In this document: one piece after another, positions 1-13,465 of the stretch
Layout: every line of letters starts with the position of its first letter
How positions within the stretch are numbered: the first letter of the stretch is position 1
Assembly (NCBI GenBank): GCA_965644295.1
Contig: CBFFRP010000162.1
Location: 34,007-98,006 of the forward strand
Source of the DNA: Paraphysomonas bandaiensis
Lineage: Eukaryota > Chrysophyceae
Reading direction: 5' to 3'
DNA length: 64,000 nt
Made by a program: the position numbers and the translations under genes
The notes under the pieces: model-generated
Databases searched by the model: none
Seen by the model: the letters and a program-made list of their open reading frames with translations, nothing else
What the model was told of the DNA's origin: nothing

Positions 1-380
1 TATAATGCAACACATTTCCTAACTAGCACATTTCCTCAGGGAAAGGAATTATTAGTTATATCTGATACATATTGATAGTGTGTAGTTCGACGCAACAGCG
101 TTCTTTCAATTTCTCTTCGCACATGGTACTCACTCAATTCCAAACAATATAAAAAGTGCACTGAAAGATCATATCGGCATACACTTCACTACCGGAGTGC
201 ATACAGGACACTGTTCTCGGCATATAACACCACATCTTCAAGTAGGCATTGTAAAATACTGATAGTACATAAATTCAATTGTCATCAAATCAAGTCAGAA
301 ATAGAATGAATGCTATGTGATTCCCCAATGCACGTAGCATATTTGACACCATCCACAATAGTAAATGTGAAACTGTGAAC
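1..380. other. Intergenic, no gene seen
   Basis: AT-rich stretch downstream of the histidine kinase gene. I see no coding-like frame, repeat or RNA gene in it. It presumably holds the 3' end of the kinase transcript. Confidence 0.4.
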
Positions 381-2937
381 TTACAATCCTAAAATAGCGG
401 ATTGTCTCATTCTGTTTGTACTATCGGTTGCTTCCAAAAGAGGTGATGGTTTCATTTTGTGAATCGAAGTGTACACATCTGTTCACACAATAAAATATTT
501 TATCAGACCGAATGTACACACACCTACCTAGTAAAACATGCTCGATTTCTGAAACTACGAAAGGTCGTTTTAGAACGACATCACCACCACAGCGCACAAA
601 CCTCTCGTTGGTGTCGGGCATGTTCTCATTTGATAATAACACAGTCTTTCCAGTAAATCCAACTTTTCTAATGTTTGAAATAACTGCAAGGGGATTGCGT
701 CCGGGCAAATCGCAATGGATAAATATGACGTCGATAGGATCCGCCAGACTAACTGACATATCTGCCGCCGATATCGTCTCGTTTCCATTGCATGTTTCTA
801 CGGTTTCCTCAATGTGTCCGCAGTTACCAAGGGCAGCCCGCACTAGCTCCCGCGTTTCTCGGCAGGTGGACGCAATTAGTACGCGCTTCAGCTCTACATC
901 AACAATTGTTATCACCTTCTCCTCAACGTTGTATCCCATTTCTACATCTCCAGCGTCGTCGTCGGAGGTCATCAAAGTGGGGTGTTTCCGCTCCGAACCC
1001 GTGGTCAGATCGTCTACTGTGTTGATCAAAGATATGGTGGGGTCCACAGTCTGAAGCTCAATGAAAAACATGCAACCCTTTCCACATTCAGACACCACCC
1101 CCAAATTACCATTATGCAGTTTGACAAGAGTATTGGATACTACAAGGAAAATGTATGAGCAAAAAAATATGTGCTTATATTTTGCAGACAACATAGTCAG
1201 CTACTATTAACACAGTTATATTACAGCGGAGGAATCTACTCACTCCAAACTCCTACTCCCGACCCTTCAGCTGCTGCTGACGCGGCATTGTCCTGCATTG
1301 TCCTTCTAAATATTTCAGCTTGCTTCTCCTATGTGATTACGACGTAATCAGATATATTCGGAAATAGGTCTAGGAGTTACGATACGGCGGTTTACCTCAG
1401 GTATGCCAGGACCAGTGTCGTGAATCTCAATCCGTAATATATCGTCCTTCGACCTTAAACCATTTTCCTCATCACCAACTTCCTCCGCTGTCGTATCACG
1501 TTTTATGAAACAGAATACACTTACTTGTCCCCCCGAGGGGGTATATTTCAAGGCATTGGACACTAAATTCCGAATGACTTGCGTTATCTTATTCTCATCT
1601 ACATCTATCATCGCATTGAGTGCATTGTCGTGGATGTATTCTGCTCCACGGTACGCCAGAGTTATATCAGCCCGTCTGGCCTGCACGGAAAAGTAATACC
1701 ATGAGACAGTCATAAACACAATTACAGAATACGCACCATAAACTCCATCGGCTTCATGGCATTGCAGATCACATCCACAGCTCGCACTATTCGCCGATAT
1801 AGAAACAGCTTATTATCTTCCATATCGTCCACAATAAATATATCGTCCAGGACGCGGTCAACCAGTCCACATGAAACTTTAATATCTGACACCAAACGCT
1901 CTAATTCTTCGGCATTAGCCAGCCGGCGGCTCATATCAATGGCCAGATCTAGACCGATGTAGACAGTATCAAGCGTCATCCGTACTTCTCTGGATACGTA
2001 TTTGACAAACCGTTTTTTGATAGAAAACAAGTTCTGTACCAAGAACACGTAAATTAAATGTAAAGTAACTTCATCAGATCACCTCAGCAGTAGACTTTTC
2101 TTTGCGCGCAATATAAGCAGGTATCATGGCGCCTAGTACACTTACAACCACGTCGTTGAGTATATTTTGCGCAGTGTTGACGTATAGTCGCTCCAGATTC
2201 ATTGGTTCTGATTCTCCCGGCTGCTCAAGGCTCAACTTCAGAATAACCTTGATAAGCAAGTTGATGATTAGCAGTACAGAGTAATAATGGCTGTACTGCG
2301 CATCGTGGGTGTCCACATTCCTTGATTTGCATGACTGCACTAGTCGGGATACGACTACGTACAAGAACGTGGCCATCCAGGAAAGATACACAAAGTTTAC
2401 CACTGTGTACACTACGATAGGAATGCGGTCAGGGAAGAAAGGGTACCAAACACGTGCATTAAGGTCACAAGAAACAACAAGTACCCCAACTTCATAAACT
2501 CTTCTGGAAAATAAAGAAAAATGTTTAATATCATGATACATATGACTCATAAGAGCAGATCGTAATAGAATACTCTTTGCAATAGTACTTGATATAAATA
2601 ATACTTTAGAATGTGATTTAAAATACATTATTGCACTAGGTACTAATAATGATAATATATGAGTAAATCTTGGTAGTGTGATAGTATATGGAAGATTGAC
2701 ATCTAAGAAAGCCTCTAACATGATTGGTATCGTTACAGCCATTGCAACTAATTCAGAACGTACAGCAAATTCAAAAGCATGATCTGATATACCATCTTTA
2801 ATATCCTCATCTATAAGATACCCCATAAAATAAGGGATATATATAGAAAATGCGGATATATATGCACATCCCAGAAAATAATAGATTGAGAAATCTTTTT
2901 TACTTTTACGTGTATTAAGTATGTGATATGTAGTCAT
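381..2937 (-). CDS. Membrane hybrid histidine kinase lacking His and Asp phosphorelay sites
   Basis: Six-exon model: complement(381..478, 528..1139, 1244..1328, 1396..1680, 1737..2033, 2083..2937), 743 aa, in frame throughout. Residues 1-285 carry about six hydrophobic membrane segments. Residues 286-330 match the dimerisation helix of hybrid kinases, but the phosphoacceptor histidine is Arg300 (YVSREVRM, where the family has SHE-R-TPL). The HATPase domain follows, with N-box Asn (RNLVSNALKY, near 426), G1 box DTGPGI and a G2-like GSGVGVWISN that spans an intron. A C-terminal receiver domain keeps the lysine (LKRPF), but the acceptor aspartate is His649 (FIHCDLPG) and the N-terminal acidic pair is lost. 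The start is the ATG at 2937. The last intron is optional: without it the ORF stops at 421. Family assignment is strong. Signalling without phosphotransfer, as an ATP-binding scaffold or sensor, is inference. Confidence 0.8.
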
Positions 2938-3006
2938 TAGTAATATCAAAGAATGATAAAAGAGAAGAATAGAAGGATATGATTGTATATAGAAGTTATA
3001 GAGTGT

Positions 3007-3069
3007 TTAATGTATGTATGTATGTATGTATGTATGTATGTATGAATAGTGAGAGAGAGTGTTACCTTC

Positions 3070-3105
<36 letters not shown>

Positions 3106-3111
3106 TGTATG
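3007..3111. repeat. Two short ATGT tetranucleotide arrays
   Basis: Runs of (ATGT)n occur at about 3012-3045 and 3073-3111, separated by a GA-rich stretch. They begin about 70 bp upstream of the kinase start codon, a position echoed by longer arrays at two other genes in the window. Confidence 0.9.
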
Positions 3112-5067
3112 GACGACTGGGTATGATTCTCTGTCTTACGATCTACTAGAGTATACTTCAACCATTACATGGATATGTCGAGACATACGATACAATATAA
3201 AAATCAGAGAAAATCTGGAGATATAGATGAAAACTTCTATTTTTTATTAAATTATGGAAAATATTGTTTTAGAAAGGTAGGATTTTCTACTTAGAACAGG
3301 TAACGTACATATACGTAATTGCAGGATTCTGAGGGAATATAAAATAATTTGAAAGTACAATTTCAAACTAGTAAATGTGACCAAGATTTGGCTATTAGTC
3401 TAAAAATACGGAATTCATGGAAATGTGTACTACAAAATACAGCATTTCAACAGCATTAAATTCGAAAAAGTATTTTTTTGTATAAAACTACACTATGTTA
3501 AGAAACCTATGGTTTACGAACATTAAAAGCGCAAAACATAGGTTTTTTAAGCATTGCAAAACTAGAAAAATATATTATGCAAACTCTGGAGCTGCCTGAG
3601 AGGTACGTGCCCATCAGCGGTCCATCTTGAGGTGCATAATCCAGCAGTGCACTTGCATCAAGGTATGCATGGGAAACTAACTGCAACTTTTGCTTCAATG
3701 GAGCAAGATATCATGTGATAGTAAGATATGAATACATGCAACAATCAATGATTAGGAATATATTCATGCAACAGTGTGTCGTGTGCAATATTAACAGCCT
3801 TTCGAAAGTAACTACGAGCTCCTTACCGGGCACTCACAACTCAGACTCATTCATGCATAAGCGTAAGAGGTATGACTCCTATAATGGGATTGTAAGCATG
3901 ACATAGTTATATGGTGTTGTCACGCAGTGTAGCAGCCCGCTGGCATGCACTTTGAATCTCTTTAAGACTCTCATAGATAAAGCTTTTTGCCTTTTCAAGC
4001 ATATCGTGGTGCAAGTCCAGGGTAGGCAACTGTGCTACACCTCGCCACTGTATCAGCATCAGCAGGTAAATCTTGGAGTAAAAGTGCCTTTTTTATTTGA
4101 GCAGCAAGCCCATGCGGATAGCTGCACTAGCATTCTTGCTTACCTGCACCCGAAGATTCACAGGGGCATTCAGCATAGAAGTCCAGAGTAGTTTGACGAA
4201 CCTCACTCTTTTTTCTGTTTTGAAGCTGCAGTATCAGGATTTATATACGCATATAAATCTCTACACTGTACTGGTGGTTAATACTGTATACATCACTATT
4301 ATACAGATTGCAAACTAAGACAGAGCGTATAGGCAGTACCTCCATGCCAGATAGATAGTCGATTGAATTTCCATGGGTCGGCACAAAGTTCTACCTCTGA
4401 TTTACAAGTACTTCAATAGCATCATGCTGTAGCACAATTCTAGTACTACCTGACTTGATCCATGGTCCTAGTATCTCATGTGAGAACTTTATATGTCGTA
4501 AGCGTACATGTGACTAAATAGATTAAAAAATTGGGAAATATTTCTTATTGAAACTTATTATAAAATAGAGAAGTTGGTGAGCTGTAATATGTAGAAGGAT
4601 TTCGTCTACCGGCTCAATATAAGAGTTCTGTTGAACCACAACGGGTCAAAAAACGCATTTATGAGACTACTAAATATGGATAATAGTCGTATTGACTCGA
4701 ACTATTACGATACAAAAACCCTTTTCTTAAGTTGTTTTTGGGTGTATCTGTTGCACTTGTTATAAATTTCGGCGAGTTCCAAGCAGTATTGTGCAAGGGA
4801 ACAGATTGTTATTAGAAATTATCTTTTTATTGCAGATAGATTAACAAGTACTTATTTTCTTACAGCATTCTCTCGTTATATATTATGTATAATTGTCTTA
4901 GCTCGTTCAGAGGCGATAAAACTAGTGGTACTTATAAAAGTTACTATCATAGCGATGAGAGATACACCATTATAGCATAGCCACTTACAATCGAAATTAG
5001 CCACATCAAATATACATACTTCTATTTACTCTAAATTACGATCCAAAGCGATGTTTGTACCAACAAT
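3112..5067. other. Mostly non-coding; possible unidentified minus-strand exons at 3.5-4.25 kb
   Basis: Most of this stretch is AT-rich and featureless. Two minus-strand segments look coding. One, about 3930-4065, reads LPTLDLHHDMLEKAK then SFIYESLKEIQSACQ before a stop. The other, about 3580-3690, reads KLQLVSHAYLDASALL then DYAPQDGPLMGTYL. A coding-like stretch with a GTAAGC donor lies near 4150-4230. I could not assemble or identify a gene. From 4320 to 5067 I see nothing. Confidence 0.2.
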
Positions 5068-8000
5068 CTACTCATCATTTCGTCGGAGATAAGACGCTGG
5101 TGCCCACCCAACCTGTCCATAAGTGTTCCGTACAGACCACCAATCCTCCTTGGTGGCATCTTCTATAATCACCGTCTCACCTGCGCGCATATTAAGCATA
5201 CCCTCCTGTGCTGCGGCACAATCGAACATAACGGTTGCAGAAGGAGGGAGTGATACTTTTGGTTTGCTTCTCGCTACAGGACGTGGTACGATTGGTGGCG
5301 CTGGGACATCGGAAGATTCCTTTGCAGGCCGAGGTGGTGGTGGAGGCGGGGCATCAGAAGATTCCTTTCCAGGCCGAGGTGGTGGTGGAGGAGGGACATC
5401 TTCTGCTTCGGATTCAGCCCTAGATGTTGAATGCTCGAATGATTTCTTTGCAGTATTTCCTGAAGATATAATATTCCCACCAGCAGATACCATGGTTACA
5501 TTAGGAGTAACGGAGCGACGAGGCTTCGCAACACCGGTTGCTGAATTGCTGCCAGCACCGGACAACATCGATGGAGCAAGACTGGAAGTTACTGCATCTG
5601 TGACAGCACGGCCAGTCTTAGACGGAGATTTACCAGCTTGTATAACTACAACATCATGTTCGCGAAATTTTTCGTCTATGATTTTGCCTTGAAACTCTTG
5701 CAGAAGGTGGTTTAAATCCTCGTTGTTCACTCGCTGGGTTCGGTGACCACTATATGAACAATAATGAAGATAAAGTTTGAAACGATCCTTGGATTCTACT
5801 GGAGCCTGTCGGACACTATGAATAACTCTATATATGAATGGAAACATCTCACCTGCTGCCGAATGAACATAGCGACGTAGTTGTCAATAGCAACGGGGGG
5901 TGGGAAGCAGGACAACAGCAGCGATAACATTTTCCACCCCATTGCCAAGGACTCATGAGACGGGTTGTCCGAGAGCTGTTTCATGGTTTGCACATACATC
6001 TCGGTGCGCATGGCCTCAGATCCTTCAATGCCCGTGTTGAGATATTCCACAGCAAGCATTGCGGGGTCTGCGCAAATATATCGTTAATGTACTATCACAT
6101 TAAAACCAAATACGCACATTGATACTTTCTGTCTCCCATGTAGCCCATTAGGTTCTTGAATTGTTTCACAGCTTCCTTTGCTTCCTTGTTATCATGCATT
6201 GCAGTCAAAGACTGATGGATCGGTGCCGTTGTGTACTTGAGCATTCCTTTGCAAAGTTCAGTTTTGTTAGTGCCTATTCCGAAAAATTTGCTCGAGGCCC
6301 ACTCCATCCCATTTCTGAGTACACCGCATGCTGGGCCAAACTCGAACATAGTGCCATGCATGTCCAGAATTAAATCCTTCAAGCGAATCTCCCTGTTGAT
6401 TCGCCGGTCCTCATCACCCATTTCAGTCGCCCTAGTCAATTGCTTTCGTACGAATTTATCTTCAGGGAGCCCCAATGTAGTCTGAATCTCAGTTATAGTA
6501 GGGCTGTTGTAGGTGTAATCCCTGGCCTGCTCGACTGCAGTCTCCATGTCGGGCTTACTTAGGCGGTTTAGTGCCTCCATCGCCATACGTTCAATTTCAG
6601 CAACCGCATCTAGCCACGACTTGACTTCCTGTACACAGGGGCTGCTGTAAGAGTACCCTTCTGCCTCCGCAAGAACTTTCTCCATCTCTGACTTGTCACG
6701 AGCGTCGTAAGCCCTCTCAGCCCAAGGATCTATCTTGTTACTGATCTCAAGCCACCTTTCCACCTCTTCTATTTTTGGGCTACTGTAGGCATACGCTTTC
6801 GCCTCTTGTACAACAAGAATCATCTCACATTTATCAAAAACCTCTAGCGCCTCTTTCGCCCAAGGTTCTAACTTGGCACTGGCAGCCTTTCTAAGTTTGT
6901 CCCTTACTATTTTCTCGGCTTTACTATCACCTCCCTGCCCAGGTATGTGGGAAATAGCATTCGAACGCGTCACAGCAGAGGCGAAATCAGCGAAGTGCAC
7001 AGAGGCATCCATGTCCTGCAGCCGACGGAACTCCTGTTCCAACTCAGTCCACTCTTGCAGGGCAAAACGGCGTTCACGACAGGCGACCAGGTAATGCGGA
7101 TCGAAATTGTATATCGCACGATACGGAGCAAATGCATCATTGCTCAGCTGGATAGCATTATCGAACAGAGACACATCATTGCCATTCTTGAGTGCGCGGT
7201 CGCATATTACTTTAACGCGCTTGAGGGCTGCTATACACCGCCGAGATATATACCTCCGCACTTGTCGTTGTGCGATGGCATATATGGTATCGAGATAGAG
7301 ATTGCGCAGCAACTCTAGCACTCTGTGCTCTTCTGCCCGATATAAAACCATTGTACGCCCGATAGCAACTCCAGAGAAGTCTTGTGGTACACTCTCCAGG
7401 ATAGTTACACAAGCAGTTTCCATATCCTGGCCTCGGGGAATAGTGATGGAACCATGCTTCTTCTTGAGTAAATAGTGATACCGTGATACAAATTCTGCGT
7501 GAGGAAGCCGAAAAGGATACCCAGTTTTTCGAATCTGTACAGCTTCAAATACCCCGGCGTATGTGAGCTGCTCCAGACACATTACGGCGTTGAACTGTTG
7601 TGGTCGCTTCGCGTCATTGGGTTTGATACAGCGGATATAGTGAGGGTGTGTCAGGTTACAAACATCCATGAGGTTATTAAGTTGCTTCCTAAAGGCACCA
7701 CCCAGTGTATCCACACGCCTAGGGTTGCTGTCTTTGACAGGGAAAAGCTGTTGGAAGTTGGGATGACTTGCGGATGACATTAAATCATAAAGATCACGAA
7801 ATACACTGTCTCTATTCTTATCGCAAAACCCGGTACAATCATACCCCACAGCACCTGCGATGAAGAGAATTTAGTTTTATAGCAGATATTAACTGCACTA
7901 CCCACCAGCGTAGTGAAGTACAAAGAAAGAAGTCTTTGATTTAGACTGCACCTTTAACCAGTTCGGGTGGTTGGCGTGGTGAGTGGAGCACTTGGCAAGC

Positions 8001-10153
8001 CACTTTAGCTCGTCTCCTTTTGGTAACCTCACCTCTTCATCTAAGAGATTCATCAAACCGTAGGGTTTCTTCTCGATCAGATCCAGGACTGTCTGGTTAT
8101 CGATGAAAGTGACTGGCTCGTACGGCACGCCTTCAGACTCGTAAACATGCTCTTCCTCTTTGAAAGTGTGGGCATTGAAATGTTGCTGCAGCTTTTCGTT
8201 TGTGAAATTGATGCACAGCTGCTCAAAAGAATTCTTCTCAAAAATTTCGAAACCAAATATGTCAAGGACCCCTATGAAGTGTCCAGACTCTCCTTTCACG
8301 GAGGCATTAATCCGCATCACTAGCCAATTAAACAGCTCGTTGTATACTGCCTTAGCAAGGGCATCAGCAGCTTCCTGAGCCTCTTTCGGTTTGTGTAGAA
8401 TGTGATTAACTTCGCCACGTATCTCCAAGGTACGATGGCAGAGCGCATTTATTAGTCGCGTGGTCTCGATCTACAAAAAATATGTACCGCGTTGTCAGAG
8501 TACTGTACAAGGATAAATACCCAACCTTCAAGTATTTAGCGGCAGCGTCAACTGCAGTGTTGCACGATGGATCCACTACACTGCCTTCATCATCAGGCAA
8601 AAAAGTCACATTTCCCAGATGCAGTATTCCTGCCACACACTCCATTACCCACTGGATATCGCTCTCAGAAAACTCCAGCTGGTGGAACGCAGCACTACAA
8701 CGATATCACTGTAAGTGAGCAGCACAATATAAGGACTACGAACGTACGTGAGATCAGAGAAATCATCGCTATCGTTGATACCAGGAACAGTGATGCACCC
8801 GCTGCTACAGAGGTAACGAAAACCCATCGGTCCGCACGACAAACCAAAAGATGATGCCATGTTAGCACAGAGCTACAGATTACGAACTTTAGTTGAGGAC
8901 TGCGCAGACATAAGGTCATCATCAATCACCTGATAAAACACATGATAATTTCTTTCGCCTTTATTCTGGAAAACAACTCGACTCTTTTCAAGTAGGTAAT
9001 TTTCAATGGCTGCCCCGATGATGCTTCCTCGCCCAGAAAAGTGGACGGCTGTCCATCGGCCAAATCTCGAAGAGTTATTATTTCTGAGAGTCTTGGCATT
9101 TCCGAAGGCCTCAAGGACAGGGTTAGCGTTTAGAATTTTCTGCTCAAGTGCGGATTCCGACCCCGCTATTTCGGCCAAAAAATTGAAACATTGCTTGGTT
9201 GCCTCCGTTTTTCCAGCACCTGACTCGCCCGATATCAGGATAGCTTGATTCCGGAGCTCCGACCTCAAATTTTCATAAGCAGAAGAAGCGATAGCGAAAG
9301 TATGAGGGGGGTCCAATTTATTTGGTGACGGATGGGCAAATTCTGTCATTGTTGAAACAGTGTATATAGGTAGCTGTTTGAATGGATTGATGCTCACCAA
9401 TACACTATGAGATGCCCCGACCCAAGTATAGATCTGGTCAGCATTGTACCGTTCCCTAAGTAAATGAATCATCTGTGCCTGGTTGAGGCTGTCCACCATG
9501 ACCATATCGTCCACCTGACTTCCCAGACTAGATTTACTCAGATTCCACAAAGGCTCTTTGGCAGACTGTGTTACAGTCGTCATCGACTTGTCGGGAAGTA
9601 CAACAGTGACGTTCGCCCCTGATCTTTCCTTTACTCGCACAGGAATCCAAGCCTCCACAGGATCCGATAACCACACCCATTCTCCGTCATCTTCCGCGCG
9701 TTCTGCGTCACTTTTAAGTGCATACGGTTTGTCCCATGTGACCGATTCAGACAACGTATTGTAATAATAACACACACCATCAGCAGTCAAGCGCTCTTGC
9801 CACATCTTATCAACATCTACACCACTTCTATGAGTAGAAGAAGGTCGACGACAAGGACGTGAAGGAGGAGGTGGTGGTGGTGGTGGATTGGGACGATCAA
9901 TTACTGATACTAACTCTTCAATCTCTTCTATAGGGGTCCAATTACTCATACCATCACACCAAGCCATATTACTACGACCAATACACTGTATACATACAAT
10001 ATATACCGTATTAATAGATTATCTTCATAGATATACTGTAGTTATATATATATCTACCTTAGCTTTAACGAGAGAGATAATAGCCTCAGCTGTCATTGGA
10101 TCAGAGGCCTGATTACCAGCGTTATCTACGTAGTAATAATACTTATCTGGCAT
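5068..10153 (-). CDS. Unconventional myosin: GYF-like, WW, motor, IQ, MyTH4, SH3
   Basis: Eight-exon model: complement(5068..5805, 5853..6067, 6118..7854, 7906..8470, 8526..8694, 8748..8872, 8930..9985, 10058..10153), 1,566 aa. Order: a GYF-like N-terminus (YYYYVDNAGNQ then WCDGMSNWTPIEEI), a poly-proline run, a WW domain (WQERLTADGVCYYYN ending TWDKP), and the motor with P-loop GESGAGKTE (near 290), switch I NNNSSRFG and switch II DIFGFEIFEKNSFEQ. Then come an IQ-like helix, three roughly 45-residue acidic repeats with a Y-S-S-P core, a MyTH4 domain (FKNLMGYMGDRKYQYP region), proline-rich linkers with PPPPPPRP and a C-terminal SH3. The apparent stop near 8873 is removed by a 57-nt intron that restores FYQLCAN. 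Role: actin-based motor with membrane or scaffold tail contacts. The start at 10153 is chosen because exon 1 completes the GYF-like domain. The class number is uncertain. Confidence 0.93.
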
Positions 10154-10433
10154 GGGGATTATATGGAGGGGTAGGAGGATAGGTAGTGTGTATTGTGGTA
10201 TGTGTATGGTATGATGAGATGAGAGGTGTGATTGAGATAGATATGAGGATGCCTGTGCTGTGTATATGCATACCCACAGCTACTCCTGTACTGCTGTATA
10301 TGAGTGTAAAGATGGTGTAGTGTACTACACAACTAACACTCGATGGATGTATGTATGTATGTATGTATGTATGTATGTATGTATGTATGTATGTATGTAT
10401 GTATGTATGTATGTATGTATGTATGTATGTATG

Positions 10434-10467
<34 letters not shown>

Positions 10468-10812
10468 TGTATGTATGTATGTATGTATGTATGTATGTAT
10501 GTATGTATGTATGTATGTATGTATGTATGTATGTATGTATGTATGTATGTATGTATGTATGTATGTATGTATGTATGTATGTATGTATGTATGTATGTAT
10601 GTATGTATGTATGTATGTATGTATGTATGTATGTATGTATGTATGTATGTATGTATGTATGTATGTATGTATGTATGTATGTATGTATGTATGTATGTAT
10701 GTATGTATGTATGTATGTATGTATGTATGTCCAGATCATCTCTCATTCATGTTTATTTCTTCATCCATCTCATCTCGTACCTTAACATACACCCCCCTAC
10801 CCCCTTATCTAA
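10154..10812. promoter_or_regulatory. Divergent promoter region between myosin and TAF5 genes
   Basis: The two start codons (10153 minus, 10813 plus) are 659 bp apart and face away from each other, so both promoters must lie here. More than half of the interval is the ATGT array. No TATA or initiator motif can be assigned with confidence. Confidence 0.6.
10343..10731. repeat. Long ATGT microsatellite (about 97 copies)
   Basis: A nearly perfect (ATGT)n tract of about 388 bp with one ATAT interruption near 10434-10440. All long ORFs across it (MYVC or HTYI repeats) are artefacts of the 4-bp period. It ends about 80 bp before the TAF5 start codon. Confidence 0.98.
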
Positions 10813-13142
10813 ATGTCAGATGTCTTACTATTCATTAAGGCGTATCTTAAAAAGAAAGGATACGATAAAGCAGCTAGTGAATTAGATGAAGAGATAAGAG
10901 AGAAGCATCCCTCACGGTCCAGTCAAATATCTCATACATCACCATTCGGTACAGCTACTAAACTCATAATGGAATTATATGAAAATGAAGATAGACATCG
11001 TGTATTAGTGGGGGATTATGAGATATATCGTAACTGGGTGTATGAGTCGATTGATATGGTCAGACCTGAGCTACAGGCTACATGTTTCCCTCTATTTGTA
11101 GGCAGGTATGTATATATATGTATATATATGTATATATATATGTGTATATGGATATATGTATAGATGTGTGTGAGTATGTATCTTATAAAAAGGTTATTAT
11201 AATCATTTTGTTTATGTGTTTTGTATACAGTTATATTCTTATGATACGGTCAGCGCTCTACACTGAAGCAAGACAGTTATGGGATGCTGTGAATGGCGAT
11301 TTCATCGATTCTCATGCAGTAGAGATACGGGCACTTTCCCAATTTAATAATGTGTCGCAGTTGAACACTTCATTCATACAAGATAATACTTTCGTGTACG
11401 TATGTTGAGTCGCGGTCGTGTTGTATGTTTACATTTGCTGCTGCAGGAGGCGCGCTCTCCGCGGTAAATTTTGTCTGCAAATATCAGTCCTCGCTTTTGA
11501 GCTACTAAAACGTTTCTTAGTTGAGCGTGGCCTCTTGTCCATCCTTTATGTACTCAACTCAACTATCGAATTCAATATATATCAAAATGGGATGACAGAA
11601 ACAACCGCCTGTTCTGCGAAATTGGAGGACCGTAATTCTACTGGTAAGTCTAATTGCAGTGCGAAGAGTACATCTTATCGATGGATATATGCAGCAAACC
11701 ATCAGTCGTTGGATCTTCCCAAAATGACCTGGGGCGTTATGGGCAAGGGTCCATACACAGTGGAGGGGTTGACTTCGTCTGACATCCTTCCTGACTTGTC
11801 GGACCCTTATTTCAGTAACATTTTAGAGAAGCTTGTGTACCCTAAAATTTTACTTCGGGGGAGAAAGGAAGACGAAGATGGTGACGAGGGCGATGATGAC
11901 TCTGGCGATGCTCTTGAGCCTTCTGTAGTTTTTGCTTCTTTTGGCAATACCTACGGCGGCATGACATGTCTTTCTATGTCCCGTGACGCGAAGCAGGTGG
12001 TAGGTGGATTTGACGACTCTTCTGTTCGTGTGTGGAGCTACAGTGCTAACACTTTCCAGAAGCAGTCGGAAAATGAAGGGGACGATTTTGTCGGAAATAT
12101 GACCGAGATACTACCGAGGTATACGTCAGAAGGAAGTATGGAAGAGAGCAGTAATGTTGAGGGTAATTCGTCGACCCCATCCCTACATCGTACAACTTCA
12201 GCGGGGTCTCAGGTCGGAAATAAGGATGGCAGCACCTATCCATACACATTGACTTTGCGTGGGCACGTGCGTCGCGTATATGGTGTATCCCAGGAAGAAT
12301 ACAGCGGAGAATTACGACAGGTATTATCGTGTTCAGCTGACGAGACAGTGCGCCTCTGGGACACGCACCTAGGCCGGTGCGTAGCGCGGTATGACGTATG
12401 CGAAGGGGTGCCTTGGGATGTGAGCATGAGCCCACTTGGCTACTACTTCCTCACTGCCAATCAGTGTAAAACGGCCTCACTCTTCTCGACAGACCGACTA
12501 TTCAGTTTGCGAGTATTCAGTGGACACACCAGTGATGTAACATGTGTGGCTTGGCACCCTAACATGGCTTACGCAGCCGCCGGTAGTGACGATAGATGCG
12601 TTCGCCTTTGGGACATTCGTGCCAAAGGAGAATGTGTACGCTGCTTCGGTCCAGGAAGGGTGCGAGGGACGGGACTTCATGATGGTGCTGCAGCTGCGGC
12701 GTCTTTGTCACCTGTCACCGCTATACAGTGTTCACCTTGCGGCGCCATGCTGGCTGCTGGATACGAGGACGGTACCATCGCATTGTGGGATGTGCCCTCT
12801 CAACAGCTGTCTGCTATACTTTCCGGTAGTGTAGACGGCGGGAATAAGCTGAAGAAAGGATTAAAGCGAATGCGAAGAGATCCCACTGCACCGGTGTACT
12901 CGGTCGCATTTAGTGCTGACAGTTCGGCTATAGTTGCGGGTGGGAGGTCTGGAGTTTTAGGTATATGGAATATCTCACCGGCCTCTAGGTGGAGTACTGA
13001 AAATGGAACCTGTCCCCAGGATCAGCTGCTTATATCTCCACACAAATCATTTCTCACGAAACATACACCTGTATACTACGTTGGATATGGTACCAACAAC
13101 ATAGTTTATGCGGGAGGAGCAATTGACATACCGTCGTACTGA
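10813..13142 (+). CDS. TAF5: TFIID subunit 5 (TAF5): LisH, NTD2, WD40
   Basis: Three-exon model: 10813..11105, 11231..11395, 11447..13142, 717 aa. The N-terminus is a LisH helix pair (LFIKAYLKKKGYDKAASEL). The TAF5 NTD2 domain follows (VYESIDMVRPELQATCFPLF, then SYILMIRSALYTEARQLWD and NGDFIDSH). An acidic linker precedes six recognisable WD40 blades ending in VRVWS, VRLWD, ASLFS, VRLWD, IALWD and GIWN. TAF5 scaffolds TFIID, and in many species SAGA, for RNA polymerase II initiation. Both introns are supported by continuity of the NTD2 fold (FVG-SYIL; NTFV-RRALRGKF). It is divergently paired with the myosin gene. The order NTD2 then WD40 separates it from generic WD proteins. Confidence 0.93.
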
Positions 13143-13465
13143 CGTAATAGCATGTAGAACGCTTAGTTGTAGATTTTTTGCTTTTGTGCTTGCAAATGCG
13201 ATTGTGTCCATGTGGAAATGCGGTCGCGAGGGTGGCGCGATTATGTTACTATCATCCAAAGTTATTTTTATCCTCAGTAGGAGATGACCTATAAAAAGAA
13301 AATTATATCTCAAAAACTCTTGCCTTTTTAGCATAAGATAGCCGTAGATAGTAGGTAGTACTTCCCTCCTCTCTTCCGTGATAAATTTGTACGCTGCTTG
13401 ACATTCTGTGTATTTTACTAGCTACTGGCTACTGTTGAAACGAATAGAAAAACGATTATTTATTG

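Noticed and set aside
512-1054. 180-codon plus-strand ORF
   Set aside because: It lies antisense to the receiver-domain exon of the kinase gene and has no domain of its own.
8873-8930. In-frame TAG inside the myosin motor, suggesting a pseudogene or stop readthrough
   Set aside because: A 57-nt GT-AG intron (8873-8929) removes it and restores the family motif FYQLCAN.
10143-10885. Long overlapping ORFs of MYVC or HTYI repeats on both strands
   Set aside because: They arise purely from the 4-bp ATGT period, which is open in several frames. The same applies at 19142-19960.
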